Below are positions 1-8,028 of a stretch of 64,000 bases of DNA, one piece after another; the stretch's first letter is position 1; every line of letters starts with the position of its first letter. Made by a program: the position numbers and the translations under genes. The notes beneath the pieces are model-generated. The model did not search any database. It saw only the letters and a list, made by a program, of their open reading frames with translations, and had not been told where the DNA came from. Location of the stretch: assembly GCF_000282115.1 (NCBI RefSeq), contig NZ_AKJY01000045.1, positions 36,132 through 100,131 of the forward strand, in the 5' to 3' direction. The DNA comes from Chryseobacterium populi. GTDB lineage: Bacteria > Bacteroidota > Bacteroidia > Flavobacteriales > Weeksellaceae.

Positions 1-95
1 GATTTTCCTTGATACAGGGAATCTTTCACCTCTTCCAGAGAGGTTCCGATGCAGGAATAAATTCCCATTCCGGTAATTACTACCCTATTTTCCAT
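1..95 (-). CDS. beta-ketoacyl-ACP synthase, N-terminal fragment (gene runs off the left edge)
   Basis: Only the first 31 codons are inside the window. The reverse complement starts with an ATG at 95 and encodes MENRVVITGMGIYSCIG and onward, the N-terminal strand and glycine turn typical of FabF/FabB-type condensing enzymes. The catalytic Cys-His-His triad lies outside the window. The gene sits directly downstream of a FabG-type reductase and a tyrosine ammonia-lyase on the same strand, so it probably extends the aryl-polyene chain of a flexirubin pigment rather than serving general fatty-acid synthesis. That role is inferred from neighbours; the family assignment rests on a short piece. Confidence 0.7.
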   Translation of the reverse strand, partial: MENRVVITGMGIYSCIGTSLEEVKDSLYQGK

Positions 96-173
96 TTTTT
101 TATTAATTTAACAATGTAACAATAGTATTAAAGCTAAACCAGCATTGTTACACTGATACATTGATATATTATT

Positions 174-905
174 TTAAGAGTAAATTCCACCGTTAATATT
201 GATCACTTCGCCTGTGATGTAAGAAGATTTTTTAGACGCCAAAAACGCAACTAAATCTGCGACTTCTTCTGCTTCCCCGAATCTGTTGGCGGGAATCATG
301 GCTTTTAATTCATCTTCATTAAACTCCTGGGTCATATCTGTCCTGATGAATCCCGGAGCTACGGCATTTACCGTGATGTTTCTTTTAGCAACCTCCTGTG
401 CCAATGCTTTTGTAGCCCCTACTACAGCTCCTTTTGCCGCCGAATAATTGGTTTGCCCGGCAGTTCCCTTTACCCCGGAAACCGAAACCATATTGATGAT
501 TCTGCCGTATTTATTACGCAACAATCTCTGGATAAAGAAATTCGTTACATTGAAAAAACCGTTTAAGCTTGTGTTGATCACACTGTTCCAGTCTTCACTC
601 TGCATCCACATAAATAAGCCGTCTCTTGTAATTCCGGCATTATTCACAATCACCTCAACAATTGAATCGGCATTTTTCTCCTGCCATTCCGTTAAAACTT
701 TTTGGGTTTCCTCTGCATTTCCAACATCAAATTTCAGGATTTCCCCGGTGGATCCAAGTTCCTGAACTTTAGCTAAAGTTTCTTTGGCTGCAGCTTCGTT
801 TGAAGTGTAGTTAATGAGTATGTGATAGTTTTTCTCTTCGGCCAGTTTTATACAGATTGCTCTTCCTATTCCTCTTGAGCCTCCTGTTACAATTGCACAT
901 TTCAT
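174..905 (-). CDS. fabG: 3-oxoacyl-ACP reductase, FabG-type SDR (flexirubin cluster)
   Basis: A 243-residue classical short-chain dehydrogenase, expected to reduce 3-oxoacyl-ACP with NADPH in each elongation round. Visible are the TGGSRGIG cofactor loop at residues 7-14, the NNAG motif near 88-91, the catalytic Ser in VSVSG, the YSAAK pair near residues 154-158, and a C-terminal GGIYS ending typical of FabG. It lies 69 bases after the tyrosine ammonia-lyase and 78 bases before a ketosynthase on the same strand, so the three are probably cotranscribed. Family assignment is firm. The role in aryl-polyene (flexirubin) rather than housekeeping lipid synthesis is inferred from context. Confidence 0.9.
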   Translation of the reverse strand: MKCAIVTGGSRGIGRAICIKLAEEKNYHILINYTSNEAAAKETLAKVQELGSTGEILKFDVGNAEETQKVLTEWQEKNADSIVEVIVNNAGITRDGLFMWMQSEDWNSVINTSLNGFFNVTNFFIQRLLRNKYGRIINMVSVSGVKGTAGQTNYSAAKGAVVGATKALAQEVAKRNITVNAVAPGFIRTDMTQEFNEDELKAMIPANRFGEAEEVADLVAFLASKKSSYITGEVININGGIYS

Positions 906-974
906 GTTTTAGTGTTAGTTTTTTTAGTCTGTCGTTTTCCTCCTTATTTATTGACAATCAATTACAGATAATAA

Positions 975-2498
975 TTACACTGTTTTTAAATATTTTTTCA
1001 CTTCCTCCAGATAAGGATACATTACCATATCATTGGTGAATGCAGGAATAATTTTTCTTATCTCATCATACAATTCTCTTGTAGAAGATGAAACCTTATC
1101 TTTAAACTCAAGATATTCAATCGCCTGAACGATGGTAATGGTTTCAATTGCCAGTACTTCGAAAGCATTTTCAATTACTTTTCTGCAGATGACTGCAGCA
1201 TTCGTCCCCATGCTCACAATATCCTGATTATCATTATTATTAGGAATACTGTGTACATACATTGAATTAGACAGCATCTGGCTTTCCGCTGTTGTAGAAG
1301 TCGCTGTAAACTGAACTCCCTGCATCCCGAAATTGAATCCTAATTTACCCAAATTTACAAAAGGGGGCAAAATTTCATTGATTTTAGCATTCAAAAGGTA
1401 ATTCAGCTGTCTTTCTGCCAACATGGTCAGCTTGGTAACAACAATTTTCAGCTTATCCATTTCTAATGAAATATAATCTCCGTGGAAATTCCCACCGTGA
1501 TAAACATGCCGGTCTTCCACATTGATAATCGGGTTATCGTTGGCCGAATTGATCTCATTTTCAAGAACTCTTTCAGCATACTCCAATGTATCCAGAACAG
1601 GTCCCAGAATCTGCGGGACACATCTTAATGAATAATATTCCTGAACTTTTTCTTTGAATACTTTTTCCTGTTCTTCAAAATGGGTATAAAGGTGATCTTC
1701 TCTTTTTCTGATCAATTTGCTGTCAGATAAATGCGCACGCATTCTTTCTGCAATTTTCTGCTGCCCGTAATGTTTTTTGGTCCCGTTCAACGCTTCTGAT
1801 AAATGGTCATCATAAGCCTGAACAATTTCATTGATTGCACAGGAAAGTTTAATGGATATTTCCGTTAACTGATTAGCTTTATATGCATTTACAATTCCAA
1901 TTCCGGACATTACGGAAGTTCCGTTCATTAAAGCAAGCCCTTCACGGATCTCTACTTTTATCGGCTCTAAACCTTCTGCTTCAAAAACTTCTTTTGTAGC
2001 TTTTCTTTCTCCTTTATAGAATACTTCTCCTTCGCCGATTAAAACCAAAGCAAGGTGAGCCAGCTGAACCAAATCACCGCTTGCCCCAACTCCTCCGTGC
2101 TCGAAGATCAACGGCGTAACATTCCTGTTGATCAATTCTTTAAGTAAATTAACTACAGTATGATGTACTCCTGAATTTCCTAATGATAAGGTATTCAGCC
2201 TTGCCAGCATACAGGCTTTTACTTCCTGTGCCGGTAGAGGATTTCCAATTCCTGAAGAATGGCTTCTTATTAAATTATATTGGAGCTGATGGGTGTCTTC
2301 ATCACTAATTTTGAATTGTGCCATCGGACCGAAGCCGGTATTCACCCCATATATTACCTTATTCTTCGAAAATTCTTTCAAAAACTGAAAACTCGCGTCT
2401 ACTCTGGCTAAAAGCGTATCATCCAGTTCTATTTTTTCATTATTTATGACGATATTCTGAAAATCTTTCAGTTTTAAAAAGCTATTTATTTTCATCAA
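975..2498 (-). CDS. tyrosine ammonia-lyase (aromatic amino acid lyase, HAL/TAL family)
   Basis: A 507-residue member of the MIO-dependent lyases. Ala139-Ser140-Gly141 in HGGVGASGD forms the methylideneimidazolone cofactor, and Tyr50 in VIYGVNTGFG is the usual catalytic tyrosine. The sequence closely follows, from memory, the characterised tyrosine ammonia-lyase of Flavobacterium johnsoniae, including RSHSSG at 78-83 and the IPNNNDNQD stretch. Substrate is therefore more likely tyrosine (giving 4-coumarate) than histidine, although automatic annotation often says histidine ammonia-lyase. 4-Coumarate would be the starter unit of the flexirubin pigment. Met1 (2498) and Met2 (2495) are both possible starts. 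It diverges from the flavoprotein gene at 2594. Confidence 0.9.
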   Translation of the reverse strand: MMKINSFLKLKDFQNIVINNEKIELDDTLLARVDASFQFLKEFSKNKVIYGVNTGFGPMAQFKISDEDTHQLQYNLIRSHSSGIGNPLPAQEVKACMLARLNTLSLGNSGVHHTVVNLLKELINRNVTPLIFEHGGVGASGDLVQLAHLALVLIGEGEVFYKGERKATKEVFEAEGLEPIKVEIREGLALMNGTSVMSGIGIVNAYKANQLTEISIKLSCAINEIVQAYDDHLSEALNGTKKHYGQQKIAERMRAHLSDSKLIRKREDHLYTHFEEQEKVFKEKVQEYYSLRCVPQILGPVLDTLEYAERVLENEINSANDNPIINVEDRHVYHGGNFHGDYISLEMDKLKIVVTKLTMLAERQLNYLLNAKINEILPPFVNLGKLGFNFGMQGVQFTATSTTAESQMLSNSMYVHSIPNNNDNQDIVSMGTNAAVICRKVIENAFEVLAIETITIVQAIEYLEFKDKVSSSTRELYDEIRKIIPAFTNDMVMYPYLEEVKKYLKTV

Positions 2499-2545
2499 TT
2501 AAAAGTAATAATATATAATTTTATAAAATATTGATTATTTGTCAC

Positions 2546-2553
2546 TAATTTTG
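2546..2553 (+). promoter_or_regulatory. -7 promoter box (TAATTTTG) for the flavoprotein gene
   Basis: An exact match to the Bacteroidota -7 consensus TAnnTTTG, 40 bases before the ATG at 2594. No well-spaced -33 TTG is obvious. It nearly abuts an opposing box at 2557-2564, so the two divergent promoters overlap. Confidence 0.55.
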
Positions 2554-2556
2554 CGG

Positions 2557-2564
2557 CAAAGATA
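2557..2564 (-). promoter_or_regulatory. -7 promoter box (TATCTTTG) for the tyrosine ammonia-lyase operon
   Basis: On the minus strand TATCTTTG matches TAnnTTTG and lies about 60 bases upstream of the lyase start. The box faces the plus-strand box at 2546-2553 only three bases away, so RNA polymerase could probably occupy just one of the two at a time. Confidence 0.5.
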
Positions 2565-2593
2565 GAAGTTATTATTAAAATAAAAAATCAAAG

Positions 2594-3850
2594 ATGAGCA
2601 AAGAATTTGTTGATGTTCTTGTAATCGGTGCCGGACCTTCCGGATGCGTATCTTCCTCATATTTAAAGAAGAACAACATCAACGTAAAAGTCGTTGAAAA
2701 AACAAAATTCCCAAGACTTGTTGTCGGTGAAAGCCTGATTCCCCGTGTAATGGATCATTTTGACGAAGCCGGGCTTTTCCCTGCGTTGGATAAAATGGGC
2801 TTTGAAAAAAAGCTGGGTGCACGTTTTTTAAGAGGCGACGAAGTCTGCATTTTTGATTTCAGTGATAAATTCGGTGAAGGATGGGATTGGACGTGGCAGG
2901 TACCGAGAGCTGATTTTGATCATACTTTAGCTAATGAAGTCATTAATAAAGGTATCGATCTCGAGTTTGAAACTGAAGTTATTGACATTAAATTCGATGG
3001 GACAGATTCTATCACTACCGTAAAAAATAAAAACGGAAAAATCAAAGAAATTCATGCCAAATTTGTAATTGACTCGAGTGGCTACGGAAGGGTTTTACCC
3101 CGTCTTCTTGATCTTGAAAAACCATCAAAACTTTCTCCACATTCCGCCATTTTTGCCCATGTAGAAGATATCAACAGAGAAGAAGGAGAAGAAGGAACTT
3201 TGATTTCTTTTGATATTATAGAAACTGAAGTATGGCTTTGGGTAATTCCTTTTTCTAACGGAAATACAAGCGTAGGAATTGTGGGGCCAACAGATTATAT
3301 AGAAAAATTATCCGAAAACGGAGATCCTGCGGAAGCTTTGAAAAAAGCAATCTCTCTTTCCGATTATTATGTAAAACGTTTCGGTGGTGTAGATTTCCTT
3401 TTTGAGCCAAAACATCTGAAAGATTATTCCTGTTCGGTTAAAAAATTATTTGGTGACGGATTTGCTTTAACAGGAAATGCTTCGGAATTCCTTGACCCCG
3501 TTTTCTCATCAGGAATGGCTTTTGCAACCGAATCGGGAATGCTTGCTGCAAAATTAGCTTTAAAGCAATTGAACGGTGAGAAAATCGACTGGCAGACAGA
3601 GTACACGGATTATATTTTATATGGTGTAGATGTTTTCACTACGTATGTGAAAGAATGGTATACCGGAAATCTTCAGGAATTATTTTTCCATCAGCCGGAA
3701 AACCCGGACGTAAAGAAAAAAATATGTGCCGTTTTAGCGGGTTACGTCTGGAATAAAGACAATCCGTTTGTAAAAAAACATGATACTGTAATTAAAAATC
3801 TTGCCAACCTGATTAAACTGGAGAAACAGGAACAGCAGAAACAGCAATAA
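2594..3850 (+). CDS. FAD-dependent oxidoreductase, flavin-halogenase-like (flexirubin cluster)
   Basis: A 418-residue flavoprotein of the tryptophan-halogenase / geranylgeranyl-reductase superfamily. The N-terminal dinucleotide fold carries IGAGPSG at 11-17. Two features recall flavin-dependent halogenases: a WxWxIP motif, Trp214 to Pro219 (WLWVIP), and Lys73 in a KxGAxF context, where the chloramine-forming lysine sits in pyrrole-type halogenases. The late GD region (GFALTGNASEFLDP) binds FAD. It diverges from the tyrosine ammonia-lyase gene and belongs to the pigment cluster, where it would hydroxylate or halogenate the aromatic ring. Whether it halogenates cannot be decided from sequence. 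The C-terminus is rich in Glu, Gln and Lys. Confidence 0.85.
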   Translation: MSKEFVDVLVIGAGPSGCVSSSYLKKNNINVKVVEKTKFPRLVVGESLIPRVMDHFDEAGLFPALDKMGFEKKLGARFLRGDEVCIFDFSDKFGEGWDWTWQVPRADFDHTLANEVINKGIDLEFETEVIDIKFDGTDSITTVKNKNGKIKEIHAKFVIDSSGYGRVLPRLLDLEKPSKLSPHSAIFAHVEDINREEGEEGTLISFDIIETEVWLWVIPFSNGNTSVGIVGPTDYIEKLSENGDPAEALKKAISLSDYYVKRFGGVDFLFEPKHLKDYSCSVKKLFGDGFALTGNASEFLDPVFSSGMAFATESGMLAAKLALKQLNGEKIDWQTEYTDYILYGVDVFTTYVKEWYTGNLQELFFHQPENPDVKKKICAVLAGYVWNKDNPFVKKHDTVIKNLANLIKLEKQEQQKQQ

Positions 3851-3856
3851 AAAAAT

Positions 3857-3880
3857 GGTCTGAAAATTCAGACCGTTTTT
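3857..3880. terminator. intrinsic terminator between convergent genes
   Basis: GGTCTGAA (3857-3864) pairs with TTCAGACC (3867-3874) and is followed by GTTTTTATTTT. An A-tract on the other side makes it usable from both strands, which fits its place between the ends of two convergent genes. Confidence 0.75.
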
Positions 3881-3883
3881 ATT

Positions 3884-4486
3884 TTATTTTAAATCTCTTT
3901 CGATTCTCTGGGCAAGGGTCTTACCTGTTTTAGCAAAACCTTCTCCTACTCTGGTTTCATTATTAAAATTACTTCCCCACTGATCTCCCGGAGCATCTAC
4001 GCTTTCTATGTCACACAGTACCTTTTTAGAATCCGTTTCCACAAAAGTAAGCTGTGTTGTCACTTTTGCAGGCTGCTTCATAATCCCGGCATCCCAACCC
4101 GGATAAATCCATTTTACTTTAACAATAAGAGTATATGGACTTTGTGTATTTTCTTTAAGCTTTGTGTTAATATTCTCTTTTGACAAAATTTTATTGAATA
4201 ACATGATAAATTTGGGATTCCAAAGTTCTTCTTTACTTCTCTCCCATTGTTTTTTCCAGATATCTCCGCTTCCTTCGGTCTTTTTATTCAGTTCTTCAAT
4301 TCTTTTTGGAATATATTCTGCTTCAGTATAATTTTCTTTCAACAGCTTCATATCTGTGTAATCAAAAACAACATTTACAGTTTCAGTTCCCTTTAAGAAT
4401 TTTGCATCCCCGCTCTTAATCTTAAATTTTTGAGCAACAACAGTTGTTGACACTGCAAAAAGAATCAACAAAAATAATTTTTTCAT
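3884..4486 (-). CDS. secreted protein of unknown function
   Basis: A 200-residue protein I do not recognise. It opens with a clear signal peptide (MKKLFLLILFAVSTTVVAQ, cleavage expected after residue 19) and has no lipobox and no later membrane helix, so it is probably periplasmic. The middle is charged and Lys/Glu rich; the C-terminal half has alternating hydrophobic strands (YTLIVKVKW, TTQLTF) suggesting a beta-rich fold, with one Cys in KKVLCDIES. It lies between the halogenase-like gene and the adenylate-forming ligase of the pigment cluster, on the ligase strand and 90 bases after it. Its link to pigment synthesis is only positional. Confidence 0.8.
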   Translation of the reverse strand: MKKLFLLILFAVSTTVVAQKFKIKSGDAKFLKGTETVNVVFDYTDMKLLKENYTEAEYIPKRIEELNKKTEGSGDIWKKQWERSKEELWNPKFIMLFNKILSKENINTKLKENTQSPYTLIVKVKWIYPGWDAGIMKQPAKVTTQLTFVETDSKKVLCDIESVDAPGDQWGSNFNNETRVGEGFAKTGKTLAQRIERDLK

Positions 4487-4576
4487 GGTTTATTTATTTA
4501 GGTCCACAAATATATTAAAAAAGCAATTCAATAGAACTGCCGTATTTTTATTTTTTATTAATATTAAAAATCATAT

Positions 4577-5869
4577 TTATCTTAAATCTATAAATGTAAC
4601 CGGTTTTCTGCTGTTCGGATTGTGAACAATTTTTGCCAGAATATCAAAATCAATAATTTCTATTTTCGGGCTTACTCTCAATTTGGCGCGAAAATGGTCT
4701 CTTACTTCATTTACAAAACCTTCAGATTCGCTGTCTGTACTTAATCTGATGATAATTTCATCCAACCCGATTTCATTGGACTGGATAACAATCTGATAGC
4801 ACCGGATCGAATTGAAATCATTCAGGATATCATTCATTGCGGGCGGATACAGCGTTGTTCCTTTATATTTGATCATGTGTTGCTTTCTTCCGACCACAGG
4901 GCCTAACCGCATTGTATTTCTTCCACATTGGCAGGGCTTATAATGTGCTTTTACAATATCTCCGGTTTTAAACCTAAGCAAAGGAATCGCTTCAACCCCC
5001 AATGTTGTAATGGTCAGCTCTCCGCTTTCACCTTCTTTCACCGGGCTTTCGTTATCATCAAGAATTTCTGTGATGATTAATTCAGGATGGTGATGGCCTC
5101 CGATCTGAAATTCACATTCAGTAAAGGCTGTACTCATTTCTGTAGAAGCATAGGTAGAAAAAAGTTTTATGTCCCATTTTTCTTTAATCTTCTGTGAAAG
5201 GATATTATCTGTAAAATCCTGGTTTTTGATGCTTTCTCCAATGCAAACAGCGCCATAGACGCTGGAGTTTTTATAGTCTAATTCATATTTTTCGGCATAG
5301 TCGATCATTTTCAGAAGAAAGGAAGGTACCGTAATCAGGTACTTCGGCTGGTATCTGAAAATAGAATCCCACTGAAGTTCCGGAATTCCCGGTCCCATCC
5401 TTACAACACTTGCCCCCATTTTCCTTAAACCTAAAAAATAAGCCAGGCCTGCCATAAATCTTTTATCAATTGTTGTAATCATCTGTACAACATCTCCTTT
5501 TTGTATGCCGGCACAGGCAAAAGAAATCGCTTCATTGTAGGCAAGTCTTTCAAGATCATTGTCGGACAGACCGAAAGTAACGGGATCACCTAACGTTCCT
5601 GATGTCGTGCTGTAATCAACAATTTTATCGGGAGTAATACAGAAAAAATCATGATTATATTGCTGCAGGTCATTTTTTGTGGTTGTAGGGATTTTCCGCA
5701 GATCTTCCAAAGTACGGATATCCCCGGTTTTGATATTATTTTCCCTGAACAGCTTCTGGTAAAAAGGGGAATTACCTTCGAGGTAAGTCAAAAGTTCCTG
5801 AAGTTTTTCCTCCTGGAATGTTTTTATTTCCTGAATACCTGCTTTCTCGATTGACGGATGAAATTCCAA
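4577..5869 (-). CDS. adenylate-forming ligase, phenylacetate-CoA ligase-like (flexirubin cluster)
   Basis: A 430-residue member of the PaaK-like branch of adenylate-forming enzymes. The phosphate-binding loop STTSGTLGDPV lies near residues 88-98, followed by the adenine-binding YASTEMS near 240-246 and the ribose-binding LLRFKTGD near 296-303. A CQCGRN segment after it is the zinc-knuckle-like piece common in this branch. In a flexirubin cluster this enzyme would activate 4-coumarate, made by the ammonia-lyase, for loading on an acyl carrier protein. The substrate is an inference from context; the fold is clear. Confidence 0.85.
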   Translation of the reverse strand: MEFHPSIEKAGIQEIKTFQEEKLQELLTYLEGNSPFYQKLFRENNIKTGDIRTLEDLRKIPTTTKNDLQQYNHDFFCITPDKIVDYSTTSGTLGDPVTFGLSDNDLERLAYNEAISFACAGIQKGDVVQMITTIDKRFMAGLAYFLGLRKMGASVVRMGPGIPELQWDSIFRYQPKYLITVPSFLLKMIDYAEKYELDYKNSSVYGAVCIGESIKNQDFTDNILSQKIKEKWDIKLFSTYASTEMSTAFTECEFQIGGHHHPELIITEILDDNESPVKEGESGELTITTLGVEAIPLLRFKTGDIVKAHYKPCQCGRNTMRLGPVVGRKQHMIKYKGTTLYPPAMNDILNDFNSIRCYQIVIQSNEIGLDEIIIRLSTDSESEGFVNEVRDHFRAKLRVSPKIEIIDFDILAKIVHNPNSRKPVTFIDLR

Positions 5870-5957
5870 TGGTTTTAATTTTAAAGAGCAAATTTATTAA
5901 ATAAATATTGTAGAATATATTCATGTGAAATCTATTCACGGTTTTCAGCTACTGATC

Positions 5958-7646
5958 TTATCTATGGAAGGTAAAAGTTTGTGTATTTATATTTCCAGCC
6001 GTATTTTCTATCGTTATTTTTAAAATATGTGAACCTGAGCCTTTCGGGCATTTTTCATCAAAAGTATAGACAAAATCATCTTTTATCCGGGCAAAACGAA
6101 GCCATTTCCCATCCAATTCTGCACGGAACGAAACAATATCGCCGGTACTGGTTGTTCCTTTTAACCGTAAAGAACTACTGTTGATAAGAACACCATCCTT
6201 CCAATTCGGTGAAACAGACGGAAGACTAGTGTCTAAGATCAATTTTACAGTTCCTAATCTGTTGAATTGTCCTTCTGCCTGATTTCCACTCCATTTTCCT
6301 TTTACCACATCCTTATCGCTTCCGTAGTCAAGCATAATGACCGCTTTATCCTTTTCTTCGTTGGTTAGTTTTTTATTGGGCTTTATTCTCAGCGTATAAT
6401 TATCATGAACAGGAATGTACAGACTATGTAAAACAATGCTGTTTGAAACCGCATTCAAATCAGTGCCGGGGTTTTCATAGGCATTAAAATTCAAAGCATC
6501 ATAGACTGCATTTCTGCTAAAATTGATCTCTGCATTTTCAGTCACAATCGTTTTTCCTTCGCCCGGCATTATTGTTTTATCTGTGAAGGAAACTTTATCT
6601 GATGCTGTATTGAACTGAACTTTTGTGATCAGCCGGCTTGTATTTCCGTTTATATCTTTTAAAATAATTTCAATATTATGAATTTTTTCATCCTGAAGAT
6701 CTATAATTCCTGACAGGTTTGGGGCACTGTAATGCTGAAGTTTCATCCCGGGTAAAACCGACAGATGCTGAATACTCATTTTATCTCTGATAAATTTGGT
6801 ATAGTCTATACAGCCGTTCTGGTAACGGGTGTCATCGTAACTTATCTTATCAATGGAAAAACCATACACCAGCTTTCCATCCATCAATAATTCTGCCTGA
6901 TAAACCCCAAGGTTAAATCCTTTATTGGCTTTATCCACAGCTTTAACAGCAAAGCTTATTGATGGTGAATTTACCTGAACAATATTCGTTGTATACGTAT
7001 TTCCTTCTTTTTTAACAGCAATACCGTTTGCACCCGGCTCATACGTGCTGAAGCGCCGGTCGTACCAATAAAGTCCGCTGATCACCGGAGCAATGCTATC
7101 CGGAATATCAAAACCAAAAAGCAACGGATTGAGACATTCCTCTGTTTTAGTATCTCTTATCTCAAAATGTAAATGGGGTCCTGCCGAGCCGCCCGTATTT
7201 CCACTCAAGGCGATCAGCTGCCCTTTGGTTACAGGAAACTGTCCCGGAGAAAAGATAATATCCTGTTCCCATTTTTCATCTTTGTATTGTTTTTCTTTTA
7301 CATATTCATCCAGCCTGTCGAAATATTTGTTTAAATGGGCATAGACGGTTGTATATCCATTGGGATGGGTAATATATACTGCATTTCCAAAGCCGTACCG
7401 CTCTACTTTTATCCTGCTTACATAGCCGTCTGCTGCGGCAACCACTGATAAGTTTTCCTGGCTGTTGGTTCTAAGATCCAATCCCATGTGAAAATGATTG
7501 GTCCGTACTGCTCCAAAGTTAGCAGCCAACTGCATGGGAATGTTTAAGGGATTCCGGAAATAATTCTGTGGATAATTATTCTGAGCCTTTGTGATGATGT
7601 TATTGATGACACAAACAAAAAGCATCAGTTTACAAAATATTTTCAT
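5958..7646 (-). CDS. secreted M23-family metallopeptidase (LytM domain)
   Basis: A 562-residue exported protein. A signal peptide covers about residues 1-22 (ends KAQ). The LytM/M23 peptidase domain is near the N-terminus: HxxxD is His53-Asp57 in HFHMGLD, a further His104 lies in YAHL, and HLH is 158-160, so the zinc ligands and catalytic His are all present and the enzyme should be active on cell-wall peptides. The remaining 390 residues are beta-rich with no motif I recognise, probably substrate or wall binding. It stands alone, with 88 bases to the ligase gene and a 382-base gap upstream. Confidence 0.9.
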   Translation of the reverse strand: MKIFCKLMLFVCVINNIITKAQNNYPQNYFRNPLNIPMQLAANFGAVRTNHFHMGLDLRTNSQENLSVVAAADGYVSRIKVERYGFGNAVYITHPNGYTTVYAHLNKYFDRLDEYVKEKQYKDEKWEQDIIFSPGQFPVTKGQLIALSGNTGGSAGPHLHFEIRDTKTEECLNPLLFGFDIPDSIAPVISGLYWYDRRFSTYEPGANGIAVKKEGNTYTTNIVQVNSPSISFAVKAVDKANKGFNLGVYQAELLMDGKLVYGFSIDKISYDDTRYQNGCIDYTKFIRDKMSIQHLSVLPGMKLQHYSAPNLSGIIDLQDEKIHNIEIILKDINGNTSRLITKVQFNTASDKVSFTDKTIMPGEGKTIVTENAEINFSRNAVYDALNFNAYENPGTDLNAVSNSIVLHSLYIPVHDNYTLRIKPNKKLTNEEKDKAVIMLDYGSDKDVVKGKWSGNQAEGQFNRLGTVKLILDTSLPSVSPNWKDGVLINSSSLRLKGTTSTGDIVSFRAELDGKWLRFARIKDDFVYTFDEKCPKGSGSHILKITIENTAGNINTQTFTFHR

Positions 7647-8028
7647 ACAGCATTAGATTTATATCTACTTAAATATACAAATTTTAATAATGATGGAATG
7701 CTTTTTTGTTCTTGCAGTTGGTTTTATTTCCAACCACAGATTGCACAAATTCTCACAGATGATCATGTATAGAAGTGCATCATTTCTAAAAAGTTACCGG
7801 AAATCTTACTTCAAATTTCCGGCTAAAAGTGTCATTGAAACTTACGTCAAGAATTAGGCAGAATCGGCTTATTCATCATTGGCAATCCACGGTCAAAAAA
7901 CAGCCCGCCATTATATTTCTGAAATTGAACTTTTTAATAGATGATATCAAAATAAAACATATCTTATAAACCGACAAATTTTAGTAAATTTGCCAACTTA
8001 ATTAATCAACGATATTGAGATATTTACA
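7647..8028. other. 382-base intergenic region between the M23 peptidase and ileS
   Basis: No credible open reading frame. It contains a stretch at 7732-7764 (ACCACAGATTGCACAAATT and onward) that resembles a dispersed intergenic sequence I have seen in Bacteroidota, an 8-bp hairpin CCGGAAAT/ATTTCCGG at 7797-7822, and the ileS promoter box at 7985. The first 330 bases otherwise look like non-coding or decayed sequence. Confidence 0.5.
7985..7992 (+). promoter_or_regulatory. -7 promoter box (TAAATTTG) for ileS
   Basis: An exact TAnnTTTG match 36 bases before the ileS ATG. No clear -33 TTG at the expected distance. Confidence 0.5.
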
